Made by a program: the position numbers and the translations under genes. A DNA stretch of 64,000 bases from Chlorokybus atmophyticus. Its lineage: Eukaryota; Streptophyta; Chlorokybophyceae; Chlorokybales; Chlorokybaceae. The notes beneath the pieces were generated by a model, which saw only the letters and a program-made list of their open reading frames with translations, ran no database searches and was not told the DNA's origin. Where the stretch lies: assembly GCA_009103225.1 (NCBI GenBank), contig RHPI01003156.1, forward strand, positions 226,537-290,536. Reading direction: 5' to 3'. Below, piece by piece: positions 33,501 through 45,412 of this stretch (the first letter of the stretch is position 1; each line of letters starts with the position of its first letter).

Positions 33501-35249
33501 GGACTTGTGCCTGCTTGCCGCATGCGCTGACACAAAGTTCTGTGCAATAGTTGACTGCTTCGTGTCGTGCGCGCCTGTGGTTGCCGCCCGGGGTGTCTCA
33601 GCGACGCAGATCGACTAGACACGGCGCACCAGTCGGTCACGGCGGCCGCCGCCGCCGTCTCCGACACGGCCTGACGCTGGTCTGAGGTGCTTGCATTTAG
33701 TCATACATCGAGGGCGGCGAATGTGAGTCGCTTTGTTGTAAGGCTTGCAATCGGCAATGTAATGGCTATAAGTATGCTGCTTTGTATTAGCAAAGCATCG
33801 TACTTATAGCACAACCACGGGCTCCATGTTGATTACACACAGTGCAATACACACGCATTTTGGTATTGTAATGCACCGTGATTGACTCGATGGTAAATGC
33901 TGCATGGTTTATGCTAAGGCGTTGTCCATGATGACTTACGGGCCATTATCAAGCTTGATATTAGAGACATCATCCCCGAGTCGGGGCCCCTGACCATTAA
34001 CAGTCATGCGCCGTATATTACGTAACCTACCAGCGACGTACTGAATCTGCAAAAGATTTTCTGTTTGACATATGCTTTATATCAATATTGTGACCATACG
34101 ACTGCACATTTACGCCATATTTCTGCTGTGCTTACTTGCAATGATTTGTTGATCATACAACATGCATGTTGTAATGTATACAAGGGGTGCACATAAGCAC
34201 AACAGTAATATCAATAGTGAACACTTGCGCATGTGTCCAAAGATTTACACCACATCTACACGTACTTTGCATAGACAAATTACCAAAGTGTACAATGCTG
34301 ACTTCTGGCTGCAATTTATATAATACACATAATGCACATAATGTAGCACGCGTTGCATGTGATACGCGTCACTCCTTACAGAGCAAAAAGATTCTGATTA
34401 TTTATACTTAAACGCACCCTTGTAACAGTACTAGTTGTTTATTGTGCAATCAACCCATACAACTATTCGCGAATCTTATGCTTGTGCGAAGTTGGTCATG
34501 AAAGGGGGGCCTTCATATATTATAACATTGCAATCCGTTATGCCATGCAAAGACCATTGCATCCGTAATGCATACACTATGCGTTGCGCACGTCACGCAA
34601 CAAGCTCGAAGGAGCTAAGGAGCTAATGACACATCCGAGAATTGGAAGCACATGCCTTGTAGATATTATGATCGCAACCGCCAAGCAACTAGCCATTGCC
34701 TCGCCGGCGCCACGTGCGCACTTTAGCAACACACTGGACCTGACATCAATTTCACGTTGCGGGCAATGCTTGCTCTGCTCCCATTGGCAGTGTGCAACAA
34801 CCTTGAGCCAGGCAGGAGGTGCGTGATAGCCTACAAGTCGCATCTTGGGCGATGACTCGCACGCAGGGGGGCATCATGTTGATGCCGAGCAACGGCCGTG
34901 CTGCTACGTACCATGCAGAAGTATCAGCGCTGACTACTAACTTCGCGCGTACCTCTCTTTGAGGTTGCACACCACAACCTCTTGAGCATTGTGGTACTGC
35001 TGCTGCAGTAGTACGCGTCGTACAACTTTCGCAAGAAGGTGGCTGCGTGCATGGTACAATACATGCGAACGAACGCAAGTGCACGTTGGATGTAAACGGG
35101 TACGGGCCCTGCAATGGCGTCGTTGGTTTGTTGAGCATTTAGAGTGAGAAGTGGATTCTGCTACCCTTCTGGTTGTACTGCAGCGTGGACGTCTGTCATG
35201 GCGCCGTCGTCGCTGCTGGTGTACACCAGACACACCACCAGCAGCGCCT
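33501..35249. other. Intergenic between PWWP gene and PNGase A-like gene
   Basis: Long and partly AT-rich (34000-34600), with only short unrelated open frames. It holds one strong hairpin (33765-33810). Both flanking genes are transcribed away from it. Confidence 0.5.
33765..33810. other. Hairpin with about 20-bp arms
   Basis: GCTATAAGTATGCTGCTTTG pairs with GCAAAGCATCGTACTTATAGC across a 5-nt loop, with about two mismatches. It lies in non-coding DNA 265 bp upstream of the PWWP start. Confidence 0.7.
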
Positions 35250-37825
35250 ATGCCGCCCACATGTGCGCTGCTGCTGCTGCTGCTGACGGCGTCCTCCGCC
35301 GCGGCGCAGCGCAACACCGAATCCTGGCCGTCGTCCACCGGCTATACTACTGACGTGAGCCATGTGTGTCTTGTATGCTGCTTGTTGACGAGCAGCAGCC
35401 TGCCTGCCAGGACGCATGAATGCGCACCTGCCTGACTGCATGGTGCATGCAAAGTGGCGCACGCACTTGCGAGCACATCGGAGAGTTTTGAGCCTGTTGC
35501 ATTGCAGCGCACAAATGGACATGCATCCCATCGCGCGCGCCCTCAATCCGCTGTCCCCGCACAGGTGTCGGACAAGCACATCCCCATCGATCCTAGTGAG
35601 CGTTGCGACGACGTCCTCGCTCGCTTCTCTTTCGCGCAGCCCGGGCAGGTGGTCCAGGCGGACTTCTTGCCCTTCGATGCGACTGGGAACTGCGAAGGCC
35701 CGCCGTGTGGCACGGACTCAGCATCGAGGCAGCCTTTCAGACGAGCGACTTCGTACCTGCGAATGGCATCGTCGGCGGATGGATTGGAGGTCAGTCGTGA
35801 GACCGTGCGTGTGTGTCATGGGGTACCGGTGCACCTAGATACCCACGAACACAACGATACTTGGTCGCTTGTTATCCATCCCCAATCAGTATGTGTGACC
35901 ATATGAACGTGCCTTGTGTTGACATGTGTGCGTATACTTGTGCGCGTGGACGTGCATGCATTCAGAGTGCAAGTGTGCACAGTCACTTTGCACACTGCGT
36001 GTTTGCGTGTGCGCATCGCAAGCGCGCGCATGCGTCCGCAAGTGTGCTTGCTTGCTTGCTTGCTTGAGTACATGTCTGCCACAACTGCCACAACTTGCCC
36101 CACTTGCTACAGACGTGGAGATCATGCGGGGGCTTTTCCCAGAAGGAACGTTTTCTGCTTTGGACTCCCCTGATCCCCGAGGAACCAAGCGGTGGAGAGA
36201 ATTGAGAAAAGTATTACACAGGTCAGTGGCTCTAGCTTGCTTCTGCACTGTTGTTATAGCAAAAGTGGACTCTGTCGGTCATTACTACAACCAACACAGG
36301 CCACATTGATCAGCCCAACCCCGCTCTCTGACACTTCCATTCACGCATGCGCAGTTCTCATCTCTGATGGGCAAGAAGCGGACGGCCATCTCCATCGTAT
36401 ACAACAACGACGGCAACCAAGACGCTCCCGTCCTCAACGCCACCATCACGCTGAGCTATTGCAACATTTACAAAGACTACTACACAAACTACCCCGAAGA
36501 TGCGGCAGTCTTCCCGCCCATCGTGCTCCGCATATCTCGAGGTAGGCGGGTTGTGTCCGTGACGGTGGTATTATGTCATGCTTCACACATCGACATGCAC
36601 ATGCTGATGTTCAGGCGGGGTCAACATAGCGCCGTGGATCACGCTTGCGCCATCAGGTGGGACAAGCAGCACCACACTCAGGCTGCCCCGCAACATGGTG
36701 TCCGCGAGCATCGAGGTGAGGAGGGGTCACACATTGCCACCTTTGCCAACCTCATGTCCTTATGCATGCATCTCCCCAGGTGATTAACGTGGCCGTGCCG
36801 GGTGCTCCTTCCCTCAGCACGCAAGTCGATGAAACGGACAAGCAGGTTCAGGTGCTGGTGGACGGTGTCACGGCCGGCATCGCGCACATCGAATTGCAAC
36901 GCCTCCACGAGCCTCTGCCACTCAGCTTCAGCGTGGCCATCACGCCGATGGTGGGACGCCTCGTCGACGGACGCACGCACACCTTTGCGTTCAAGAACCC
37001 GCATCAAGGCGTGAGTGATACAAGGGACTGCGTGTATGCGTGTCAGTGTCACGCTGATTCAGATAGTGCTTTGACAACTAAGACGAATGCAGCGTCTGCT
37101 GGTGGTTGGGGTTATGTTTATATATATACGTGGACAAGCGCGCGAATCGCACATCCGGCACGTTGTTGGAGTCGTCCACGAGCGGCCCGTTCCAGCTCGG
37201 CTCCGGGTATAACCCGCACTGCAACACCGACGATGACTTTTATAACTGCAACTACCAGACGGCTAACTCTAGCGTCATGCTCAGGTGAACTATCAAGGTA
37301 AGAAAAGCAGCTGTTTACTCGCATCATCACCACTGATGTTGTTGCTGCTGCGCTGGCGTGCATGGCATTTGACACCAATTGTCACTCAGTCTTGGCTTGG
37401 TCAGTCCTCGGTGGGTGTAGTATACATCAACGTGACGCAGACTTCCAACTTGATGGTGACGAAGGAAGGGGGCTACTGCAATGGGGTAGAAATGCATCTG
37501 CGCGTCGACCAAAAGATGTCTCGCGGCAACACGCCAATGCGAAGCATGAGTATCGAGAATACGGAGAGCGCGTACGCCTTCATTGATAGAAAGTTGGCTG
37601 CGCCCACATCGAGCGTGTGGACGTGTCGTATAGTGTTATGCGGACAAGGCAGGGAGCGTTGTTGCGGAAGCAGTATTATAGCTCGCAAGTCAGTAGCAGT
37701 GCCATTCCAGTGGAAGATGTCACTAGGACACCGAGGATGGTGATTCTGAATTTGTGTAGGCGGACTTTGACAAAGACGGACGATGCTTCACGCTCAACAC
37801 CACCAGGAAGTATGACACATGAATA
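35250..37825 (+). pseudogene. PNGase A-like secreted glycoamidase gene with apparent frameshifts
   Basis: The family removes N-glycans from glycopeptides (peptide-N4-asparagine amidase A). Exon 1 (35250-35354) encodes a signal peptide (CALLLLLLTASSAAAQ). Next exons: 35565-35789 (NCEGPP, then GGWIGG in another frame), 36113-36221 (DVEIMRGLFPEGTF, then EKSITQ in another frame), 36355-36541 (FSSLMGKKRTAISIVYNN, VLNATITLSY), 36615-36715 (VNIAPWITLAP, LRLPRNMVSASIE), 36780-37010 (VQVLVDGVTAG, ITPMVGRLVDGRTHTFAF), about 37080-37285 (VDKRANRTSGTLLES) and later pieces to TAG near 37825. Order and motifs follow the family (WLGGVEI, PRN, VDGVxAG, DGxxHTF). Frames break near 35700, 36195 and 37590. It could be a pseudogene, or the breaks could be assembly indels. 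Confidence 0.65.
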
Positions 37826-39002
37826 GGCACCACCACCACAAGTGTGCACACCGTCGAATGTCCGCTGTGCAGTTAACATGAGCGGCATAAAAAGGGTGTT
37901 CTGCATATGGACATGCCAGTTGTACTAGCGGTAGCATCTTGTGGCCAGTGTATTTTCTTTTTGAGTTGTAGTAACAGGTTGCTGTTATGCGTACGGCGTG
38001 TGCATATACATTTGCATGATGCATGCATATGTCTATATACCACGTGCATGCAACGTTAATGCATGCTGGTGCACATAGCAAATGCACATGCCGTGTACAT
38101 CAAATGCAGGACATGCATGCGCATGCACAACGCGTAGTCCAGTCAGCACGCAGCAACAAATGCAAGGTGTCGTACAAATGACATTTAGTTGACCACCGGG
38201 CTACTACTAGCACGCTATTCTACTGCCTCTACCCCGTTAGACATGCAGCAGTCAATATGCAGTTGGTAATCACCTGCCCACATGGCCGTTGTGTAAAGCA
38301 GAATAGATGTGTGCGCGGACGGTATGTGCGCATCCGTATCTTGTTGTGAGCGATGGTGCTCATGCTTGTACCTAGATGTGCGTGTGAGTGCGTGTCGAGT
38401 AAGCGTGCCTGCGCTTGCGTACACGCGTGTGCATGTGGATGCATGTATGCGCGCGTGGGTATCTTGTGTACATACCAGTGTGCTCATGCGTGTATGCCAG
38501 GCATGGTGCAAGTGAGTGCGCGACCGTGTATGCACATGGTTGTGGGGTTGCATGGGAGTGCGTGCACGCGTTTTGATAAGTCCATGTGGCGTGTAAGCAT
38601 GTGTCCACAACGCTGATACGTTTTCGTGCCTCAATGGCACTACGTGGGTATCAACATCAACTCTGAGCTGCAACAACGCATGGAAACCAGATGCGCGTGT
38701 GAACTTCTTGCAACCAGGTAACAGCCAAAAAACCACTGGTGCGGCACTGTTGCAGTCTCGTTGCACAAGCTCTTACTCGATGACCTGTCTATTGCTCAAA
38801 CCTGAGGTATGTACGTACCATCCGCAGGATGCACTCAACTCCTATGCTTACAGTGTCTCAAAACAGTCCATCCTACACTTGCAGTGTGCAAATTTAAAGT
38901 CCTCAAGAGCATGTTCGCGCTACACACGAAGCCTGCTCTTCTCAAGAAGTCACCTTACCGAGGCAGAGTAAGCCCTTCTTTGGGGGAATAGAGACCACTT
39001 TA
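37826..39002. other. Intergenic with alternating purine-pyrimidine runs; one exon-like stretch
   Basis: 38000-38600 is rich in TGCATG/GTGCGT words. The + strand frame 38650-38812 (TLSCNNAWKPDARVNF, SRCTSSYSMTCLLLKPE) reads like an exon and is followed by the donor GTATGTAC. I cannot connect it to a gene. It might be a distal exon of the PNGase A-like gene. A copy of a dispersed repeat lies at 38185-38285. Confidence 0.35.
38185..38285 (-). repeat. Dispersed repeat family, copy 1
   Basis: On the minus strand: GGTGATTACC, then GTCTAACGGGGTAGAGGCAG and AGCCCGGTGGTC. The same words in the same order occur at 41785-41905, 42945-43040 and 62250-62325. Confidence 0.65.
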
Positions 39003-40140
39003 CTATGCGATAGTAGCGGGAGGCACGAACGCGGGGTCGCATCTGTACTCCAGGCAGCCATTGTTCTTCTTGGAGGGCCAGCTGGCGAGGCGATAGCCGG
39101 GGGAGCAGGCCGGGATATACAGGGGGCAGATGGGGTCAGGCACGCATCCGGTCTCGACAAAGCACCTGAAGGGTGTGCGTCGCCACACGACCCTGTCGCC
39201 GCGGATGCAGAAAAAGGAGGGGCCGGACCGGCACGGCACGTCGCGGTCCGGTATAGGGATGAACTCCTGGTCGATGGCGAGGACACCTGAACTGCTGATG
39301 GATCCTGTCACCACCGCCCCGCGCTTGAGCACGCGGTTCTGCAGCCAGGTGTAGTCCAGGAGAGTCAGCCCCACCTTCTTGATGGGTGCAAAGGAGAGCT
39401 CGGAAACTCTGTACGTGGTTGCGGTGTTCAGCACGGTGGCAACGAGTCCGTCCTTCGTCTCGTCCACCACGTAGACCGTGTTGGACGTGGGCTTCACCCC
39501 CGGCAGGCCCAGGTATATCTGCACCACCTTGAACACCTGGATGGTCTTCTGGCAGGTGCTGGTATCGGTGCTGCAGGGAGATGATGTTTCGCAGTAGCAC
39601 TCGGTGACGGTGAAACCCTTGAGGGTGAGCTGCCCAGGTGCGGAGCTGTTCAGCCACTTCTGCACCCTGTTCTCGTCAGCATCTTTGCCAGATGCGGACT
39701 CAATCCTCGCCACGTACACCGGAGCAAACGTCTGGATGTTCACCTGATCAAGGGTTGAATGTAAGGGATCAGTGTTGTGTTGGACCACATGGGTTGAAGG
39801 CCACTGAGTTCCCTGTGCGATGCATGGAGTGCACGTGTGCGAAAGACTCTATGCATGGGCATCGGAGACAAGCAAGTCAGCTGAGTGCAGCTACCTGTGT
39901 GTGGTGTACTTACGCAGTTACGTGCAGACCAGACCAGCATGCTATGGTTTGGTGTACAGCTGTTTGCATCAACTGCAAGCTCACCGGACTGACGCGGTAT
40001 CCGCCGCAAGGGGTGGTGAAGCACTGTCGGTCGTCCCGCACGATGTTCGTGATGACCTGCAAGGCGGGCGTCGCCTCTACTACCACTGCGATAGCGAGGC
40101 ACAACACCAGCGCCACCGACAACACCGACACCCTCGCCAT
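39003..40140 (-). CDS. Secreted Cys-containing protein (DUF6748-like N-terminus)
   Basis: Two exons joined in phase 0: 40140-39985 and 39743-39003, 298 aa, TAG. The N-terminus is a signal peptide (RVSVLSVALVLCLAIAVVVE). The mature start has the pattern DDRQCFTTPCGGYRVSPVN, which recalls the DUF6748 domain of bacterial and eukaryotic secreted proteins. This is recognition by eye only. The middle is beta-rich with a Cys cluster (ECYCETSSPCSTDTSTC). The C-terminal part has about ten Cys (CRSGPSFFC, GCVPDPICPLYIPAC, GCLEYRC), suggesting disulphide-bonded extracellular repeats. The start at 40140 is the only ATG before the signal peptide. The role is unknown. Confidence 0.7.
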
Positions 40141-41784
40141 CCTGCCCAGCAACGCCGCCGCCAACAACACTGCGAATCAAACGAGACTGGAGCAGCTTTA
40201 CGCACATGCCGTGATACCGTCAAAAGAAACAGGGGTTGTTGCTGGAAGGTAATGAGGCCCTTGAGCCCCGCGACAAACTCTGCTTTTTGTCCGTAGCAGG
40301 TAGCATCTTGATAGCAGGAGGGCATTTTAAACATTATCCAACTGCGAGTGGTACGGTGGCGCTGATGCGCGTGCCATGACACGTGTTGTGTGTTCCGAGG
40401 ACAGTGTGTCACTGCTACGTGTCGGGGCGTGTTGCCGTTGTACGGTATTCCCAATGCCTAATGCGGTTGTAAGAATTTTGAAATTTTTATAAGTTCAAGA
40501 TGACTTCTCAAAGGGTTACGCTTTGGCGGACAAGCATGTGTATAGTGTAGCTTGAAGTTGGGCTGTACAGGTGTTTCTTTACCCCCAGCCTCAACCTTCA
40601 TCCTTGTGTGGCCAGATCACACAGCAAGTCCCCAACACGAAACTCAGTCCTTATGTGGTATCCACACAAGGTTTCTGGTAAGGTTGAAATGCGGGTATTG
40701 TGGCATATACAGAACCAATTAGGTGGAGGTAATAAAAGCTATCAGTCTTCAATTACCCATGCTTTCTTTAACAACTACCCGCACGCATTGAGAACTATAT
40801 ATACATAATTAAGACAAGCTGATTACACCCTGCTTGTGCTGCATTCGTACACATTATTGATGCAACCGTTAGATATCTTTATGCTTTACACGTTAGCAAT
40901 CCTTGCAGATTGTTACGATAGTGCAACAATGATTGCAAAAGTATGCGCCGTATTAAATAAGCAATTTGGTATACATTGCATATATGCATGTGTAATGTAT
41001 ATTGTTCAATAAAAGTCCGCGTTCTTTCGTTTGTGGTAGCGTTTCATGCTATAATAGCTTATGGTCCATAACGCAATGATTAAAGTGTCATCGCGTATGA
41101 TTGATGAAAAGCGTGACATGAAGACCAAAAGCGAGTTTGGGACAAAAAATTGATAAAAAGAGGGCAAAAGTAAAGGTTGGGGCTTGAATATCGGCGAAGT
41201 GAAATGTGAGAGATTTGATGTTGATATGCAAGTCACAATTCTTATTTTCAACCATGCTCACTAACATCACTATCACTACCTATCACTACCATGCTTATTT
41301 AACCGTGTTATGTGTTTTTGTCATTGTCCCACTCAAACGTGCCAAAAGATCGCATACTGCAGGGAACATCATCTGTCCACTCGGTGGACTGATTGTCTTC
41401 AATCAAACATGGCAGCTGGTGACCATTTGTCTGGTTGATCTTGATGTGTAGACCTTAGCTCTGTTTTTAACAAGGTTGAAACACTTAAACTTATTAAAGC
41501 CATTGTTTTAAAAGAGTGCAGCATTTTCAATCACTTTCAATCAACATACACAACAATGGACAGCGTGTGTTACGACGAGGGTTCGACCGTCATAAAAGAT
41601 CATGGTGGTAATTATGGCTTTTTTCTCTTCCTATGTATCACGTCTCGAGCGCGCGAGCTCTGTAACAGCGCGTCTCTGTGTGTGTGTGTGTGCGCGTGTG
41701 TGCGTACATGATTTGCTGCCAATAGTTGTAGACATGCAGGACATTACTCACAGCATGCCAAACAGCATGCAAGCACATTGTAAC

Positions 41785-41905
41785 ACAACCACCGGGCTAT
41801 ACACACTGTTTGTTCCAACCTCACTACACTACACCAAATTAGACCTCCTCGTTAGACATGCATACATGCATATGAGTAGTGCATTACCTGCCCACACGGG
41901 CTCTG
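41785..41905 (-). repeat. Dispersed repeat family, copy 2
   Basis: It contains ACCACCGGGCTATACACACT, CTCGTTAGACATGCA and CATTACCTGCCCACACGG (plus strand), colinear with copy 1. Confidence 0.6.
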
Positions 41906-42944
41906 TTAGTTGGCGTTGACAACGGCAGCTACAGCAGCAGCAAGGATGACGACTCCCTCCTGTGTGTGCGCGCGTGCGCGTATAATATTGAATAGGATGC
42001 AAGGATGTGTGTATTAACAACGGAACTTCGAGGGTATGTGTACCGCATGCGCTTTAAGGATTATCTTGGTTGGTGTGGGGGGAGGGAGGGGGGGGCTATC
42101 GAAAGCGAGGCCTGAAGGGCCTCATTTGTAAAGCATAACTCACACAAGAGTTGCAACATGATAATAGCTTCGTAGGTGTACATTTAAAGATTGCTCTCAT
42201 TATTATGAATAGGTCAACGAGTGAGCGGCTGGTGATGGTACATAGGGTAATACCCTGGGGGCAGCACTCACAATTAATACGCAACAACATAAAGCAATAA
42301 GACTAACACCACTGCCAACAGCAGCACTGAGCACAGTGATGACGCTGTGGCGCTATAGCTATGTGCTAAACCAAGCAAGTAGTGTAGTTACGGCAAGCAG
42401 GCAAAACGTATAGCACCGCGCAGCTACTTGCAGCAACAAAAGGGTACATCTGACCTAAGCGCTTTGGTTCGGTTTGCAAAACACTACACTTACCATCTGG
42501 TTTACAATATTTCTACAAAACTATCAAACACAATCTGAATCGATATATGAAGCCGATAATTGTGGCAATAATAGCCTTCGTACAGCGTGTTCACATAGAT
42601 TTGCATTAGCAAGTTGTACATTGCATCTTTTGTACACCAGCACCTGGCTACTGTTGAAGAACATGTAAGACCATTAATATATCATAACTAGGTTGAGTTT
42701 GGAAACTCCCATTTCCATTGAGGTATTGCTACAAAGACTTGTCCGCAGACTTTGATGTCCCGTTTCCATATATAATCCAGTCCAATCACTACTTACAAAT
42801 GGAGGTTGCAAAGCTCGAACGATTATGCATACAAGCAGCCATTATGCGTTCATAACCCCGCGTGTGCACAAGAGTTGACACGCTACCATAAGTGCATGCA
42901 TGGTGTCAAGCACGCTGCGCATATCAACGCTACACCAACCACCA

Positions 42945-43040
42945 CCACCGGGCTATTACTCTCTACTTTCTGGCTTCACTACCTGCCTGCCCCGTTAGTC
43001 ACACGTAAGCATGCATGTTGTTGATCATCACCTGTACGTG
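42945..43040 (-). repeat. Dispersed repeat family, copy 3
   Basis: It contains ACCACCGGGCTATTACTCTC, CCCCGTTAGTCACACGTAAG and TGATCATCACCTG (plus strand), colinear with copies 1 and 4. Confidence 0.65.
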
Positions 43041-43323
43041 CGCAATCGTAGCAGCGTCAGCTATGACCAGCTCAGCTCTTGCAAGCAGCAAGCAGCGTGT
43101 GCATCATGCCCGCCCTTCCCTCCCGTACCTTCCCGCCTCCCACTTACTCCGCCATCCTTCTCATCGCCCTGAGTGTGAACACTAAATAACTATTGCCTAG
43201 CGCACGCAGACATGTCCACTCATACATGAATTGGCACCAATATGTGCGTGCATAGGAGTGCGTGCACACACATAAGCTTAAAAGGTACTGCATAAATGCA
43301 GGGAACACGCTCATGCTTGTGCG

Positions 43324-43509
43324 CTACTGGGCGCACGCAGATGCACCTTTGGCGTTGAGGCACTTGCGGCACTCCGAGCGCCACGATCCTTGCTTGACGT
43401 CCTTTCTCTGCATGAAGAGCTCCCATGAGAAGGGCACGCCGGACAGCCTGCAGGCCACCTGTGCAGACTCCCAATTGCAATCGAGACGAGTCGACACGTT
43501 ACTCCGGTC
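43324..43509 (-). CDS. Possible last exon of a small Cys-rich protein
   Basis: An acceptor (TCTTACAG) at 43510 is followed by 61 open codons ending in TAG, with LDCNWESAQVACRLSG, ELFMQRKDV and SECRKCLNAKGASAC. Five Cys in 61 residues suggest a secreted or disulphide-rich end. No upstream exon found, and the family is not recognised. Confidence 0.3.
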   Translation of the reverse strand, partial: DRSNVSTRLDCNWESAQVACRLSGVPFSWELFMQRKDVKQGSWRSECRKCLNAKGASACAQ

Positions 43510-43682
43510 CTGTAAGACGTAAACAAGTGACGAGAGCAAATGGGCCTGTACATACACAGCAGAGGCACGCAAGTGTACGCGTGCATGGTGGTCAACGACA
43601 ACACACAACCCTCTTGCCAGACAACAAGTGTTCTGCGTGACTACAGAGATAGCAGAAGCTTAAGCTGTGTAGCGTCGCTACG

Positions 43683-45193
43683 CTATGTGGATACGGCAGA
43701 GATGAAATACTCGTGATAACCGTTATTGCGGGGCGGACCATACACCACAACCAATCCCGAGGGACCGAGATTATAACCCATTATCTTCTCGCAATTGTCG
43801 GGGGCATAGAACTGGAGACTATCCTCGAACAGATAGACTGTGATGTACTGATCTGTTAATAGATTAAGGAAGAGTCCCTCCCTGTTCGGCTCCTGCTCCT
43901 CGACCGGTTTGTCTTCATTTATATCCGGGAACACTCGCGCCGCTGCATACGCCCCTTCGATACTCCAGCTGCCTCTGCGGAACCGCAAACCATCTGGGGA
44001 CACGATGTTTCTACGCAGACATCGGTGGAGGAGCGGCATCATGACATTGTTGTCCTCGTCGTCGCTGTCGCCGCTGTAGTGGATTCCCGAGCTCAGGGTC
44101 GATACAGACTCTTTCCACAACTAGCGTCTTGGTGTCGTGAACACTATAGCAGAGCACTCGTGTTGAGATGAAACGAGGAAAGTGACGCAACCCTCGCCAA
44201 CACAAGCGTCCTCGACCCACTCTCCATCGTTGAGATGTACGTCCGCAACGGTCGCTTCACCTTCCAGACGGATGCCAGACGGATTGCGCAGGTCGGTAAC
44301 TCGGCACAGCGAGGCTTCTGATGCCGTGGAGCTTGCCAGCCCATAGCGCACATGCAAGTACTCATGCGCAGGATCTAGTTCCTTCTCACTTGTCTCCCGG
44401 CGATGTCGACCACAGTGACACTGGGCTTGTCATCAACGATGTAGAGAACGTGCGAGTCGTGGTCAGCACTCAACTTGCAATCGCTGTCCATATCAAGTTC
44501 GAAACTGTACCATTCGGTGCACGTGGTCGCGTCCCAGACATCAACTAAGAGCGGGCCCGGCTCTCTCTCGTTGTATCGCTCGCCGAAGACCAGGTAGCGG
44601 TCGCCGCACCAGCAGACAGAGCAGGACTTGTCCCAAGTAATGGTAGCAATCGCCTCGGACATGGACATGGCCTTCATCGCACCTGCACCTGGGCCAGGCC
44701 CTTGCCCGAGCCCGGTGGATGCCGGCGCATACCTCCCTCGGGCTACGTGCCTGTGAGATGTGGTTACGTGTTCTACGAAAAGAAAAGAACAAAAAGAAAG
44801 ACACGCATGCCGTACCGTGGAAAGAGACTCGCGCATGCTGTGTAGGTTGTTGACCAAGGCGATGTCCTCGCCTTGGTCAACAATGAGATGCCTGGTGGCG
44901 ATGTCCTTCCATAGTCTCGAGGGTCGAGCGGCATCGCGAAATTCCCGGCTGAGCATGGCCACGCGGGCTGCTACGTCGGGCCCACCCAGGACCATGATGT
45001 GTTGAACCAACACAAGAGGTAGATCGCCAAAGGTGTTGTCGTCTTCCAAGTTATAGAACTGCCCCTCCCCGAAGTGGTCCAACCATTCCATCATAACACC
45101 AACGCGTCTATCACCGGCTCCCGCAACGATAGCGACGTCGGCGTCCACGAGCTGCTGCAAACACGCAAGCTTTCGCGTTATACCGGCACTCAT
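43683..45193 (-). pseudogene. F-box protein gene, disrupted or unusually spliced
   Basis: F-box proteins recruit substrates to SCF ubiquitin ligases. The frame 45193-44375 has an F-box at about residues 55-100 (GDLPLVLVQHIMVLGG, VAMLSREFRDAA, LWKDIATRHL), then beta-propeller-like text (VCWCGDRYLVFGE, LLVDVWDA, HVLYIVDDKPSVTVVDIAG). A donor-like CAA/GTGAGAAG sits at 44389. The coding text resumes in another frame at about 44360 (RVTDLRNPSG, VTFLVSSQH), meets an in-frame TAG at 44121-44123, and continues in the same frame to 43683 (IHYSGDSDDEDN, YITVYLFEDSLQFY). Removing only 44389-44361 would restore frame but implies a 29-nt intron. Pseudogene, indels or readthrough are all possible. The true 5' end may lie upstream, because the acceptor TTTGCAG precedes QLVDADVAIV. 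Confidence 0.5.
44847..44883. other. Perfect 16-bp-arm hairpin inside the F-box coding exon
   Basis: TTGTTGACCAAGGCGA and TCGCCTTGGTCAACAA are exact reverse complements with a 5-nt loop (TGTCC). Confidence 0.9.
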
Positions 45194-45216
45194 TCGATCA
45201 CATCAAAGAGGTTGTT

Positions 45217-45272
45217 GTGACCTACGCCTGCGCGCATGCACGACGCGTGTGCGTGCAGGCGTAGGTGGTCAC
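45217..45272. other. Imperfect long inverted repeat upstream of the F-box ATG
   Basis: GTGACCTACGCCTGC pairs with GCAGGCGTAGGTGGTCAC with a small bulge, with a TGCG-rich loop. Confidence 0.75.
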
Positions 45273-45412
45273 CAGAGCCTTGATTTGCAACTACGCTAGC
45301 GTTTACCTGTAGGCATTCTTAGTGTCCTGTGTGGTAGCCTCCTGCGTTACTGTTTATGTGCTTGTGAGCGCTTGCATGAGTGTGTGTGAGAATGTGTCAT
45401 GGGATGACTGAC

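Larger units (their letters stand above)
40141..43323. other. Intergenic, repeats only
   Basis: No open frame above about 105 codons and no homology recognised. AT-rich between 40450 and 41500. Two copies of a dispersed repeat are at 41785-41905 and 42945-43040. Poly-G runs lie at about 42075-42095. An inverted repeat CCTTGTGTGG/CCACACAAGG lies at 40600-40672. Confidence 0.5.

Noticed and set aside
38215-38766. Minus-strand 183-codon His/Thr-rich frame
   Set aside because: It comes from alternating TGCATG/GTGCGT sequence and overlaps a dispersed repeat. No domain seen.
44000-44200. Reassigned TAG codon
   Set aside because: MED13, the PWWP gene, the RS gene and the secreted-protein gene all seem to end at TAG where the family or frame ends, so TAG acts as a stop in this genome.
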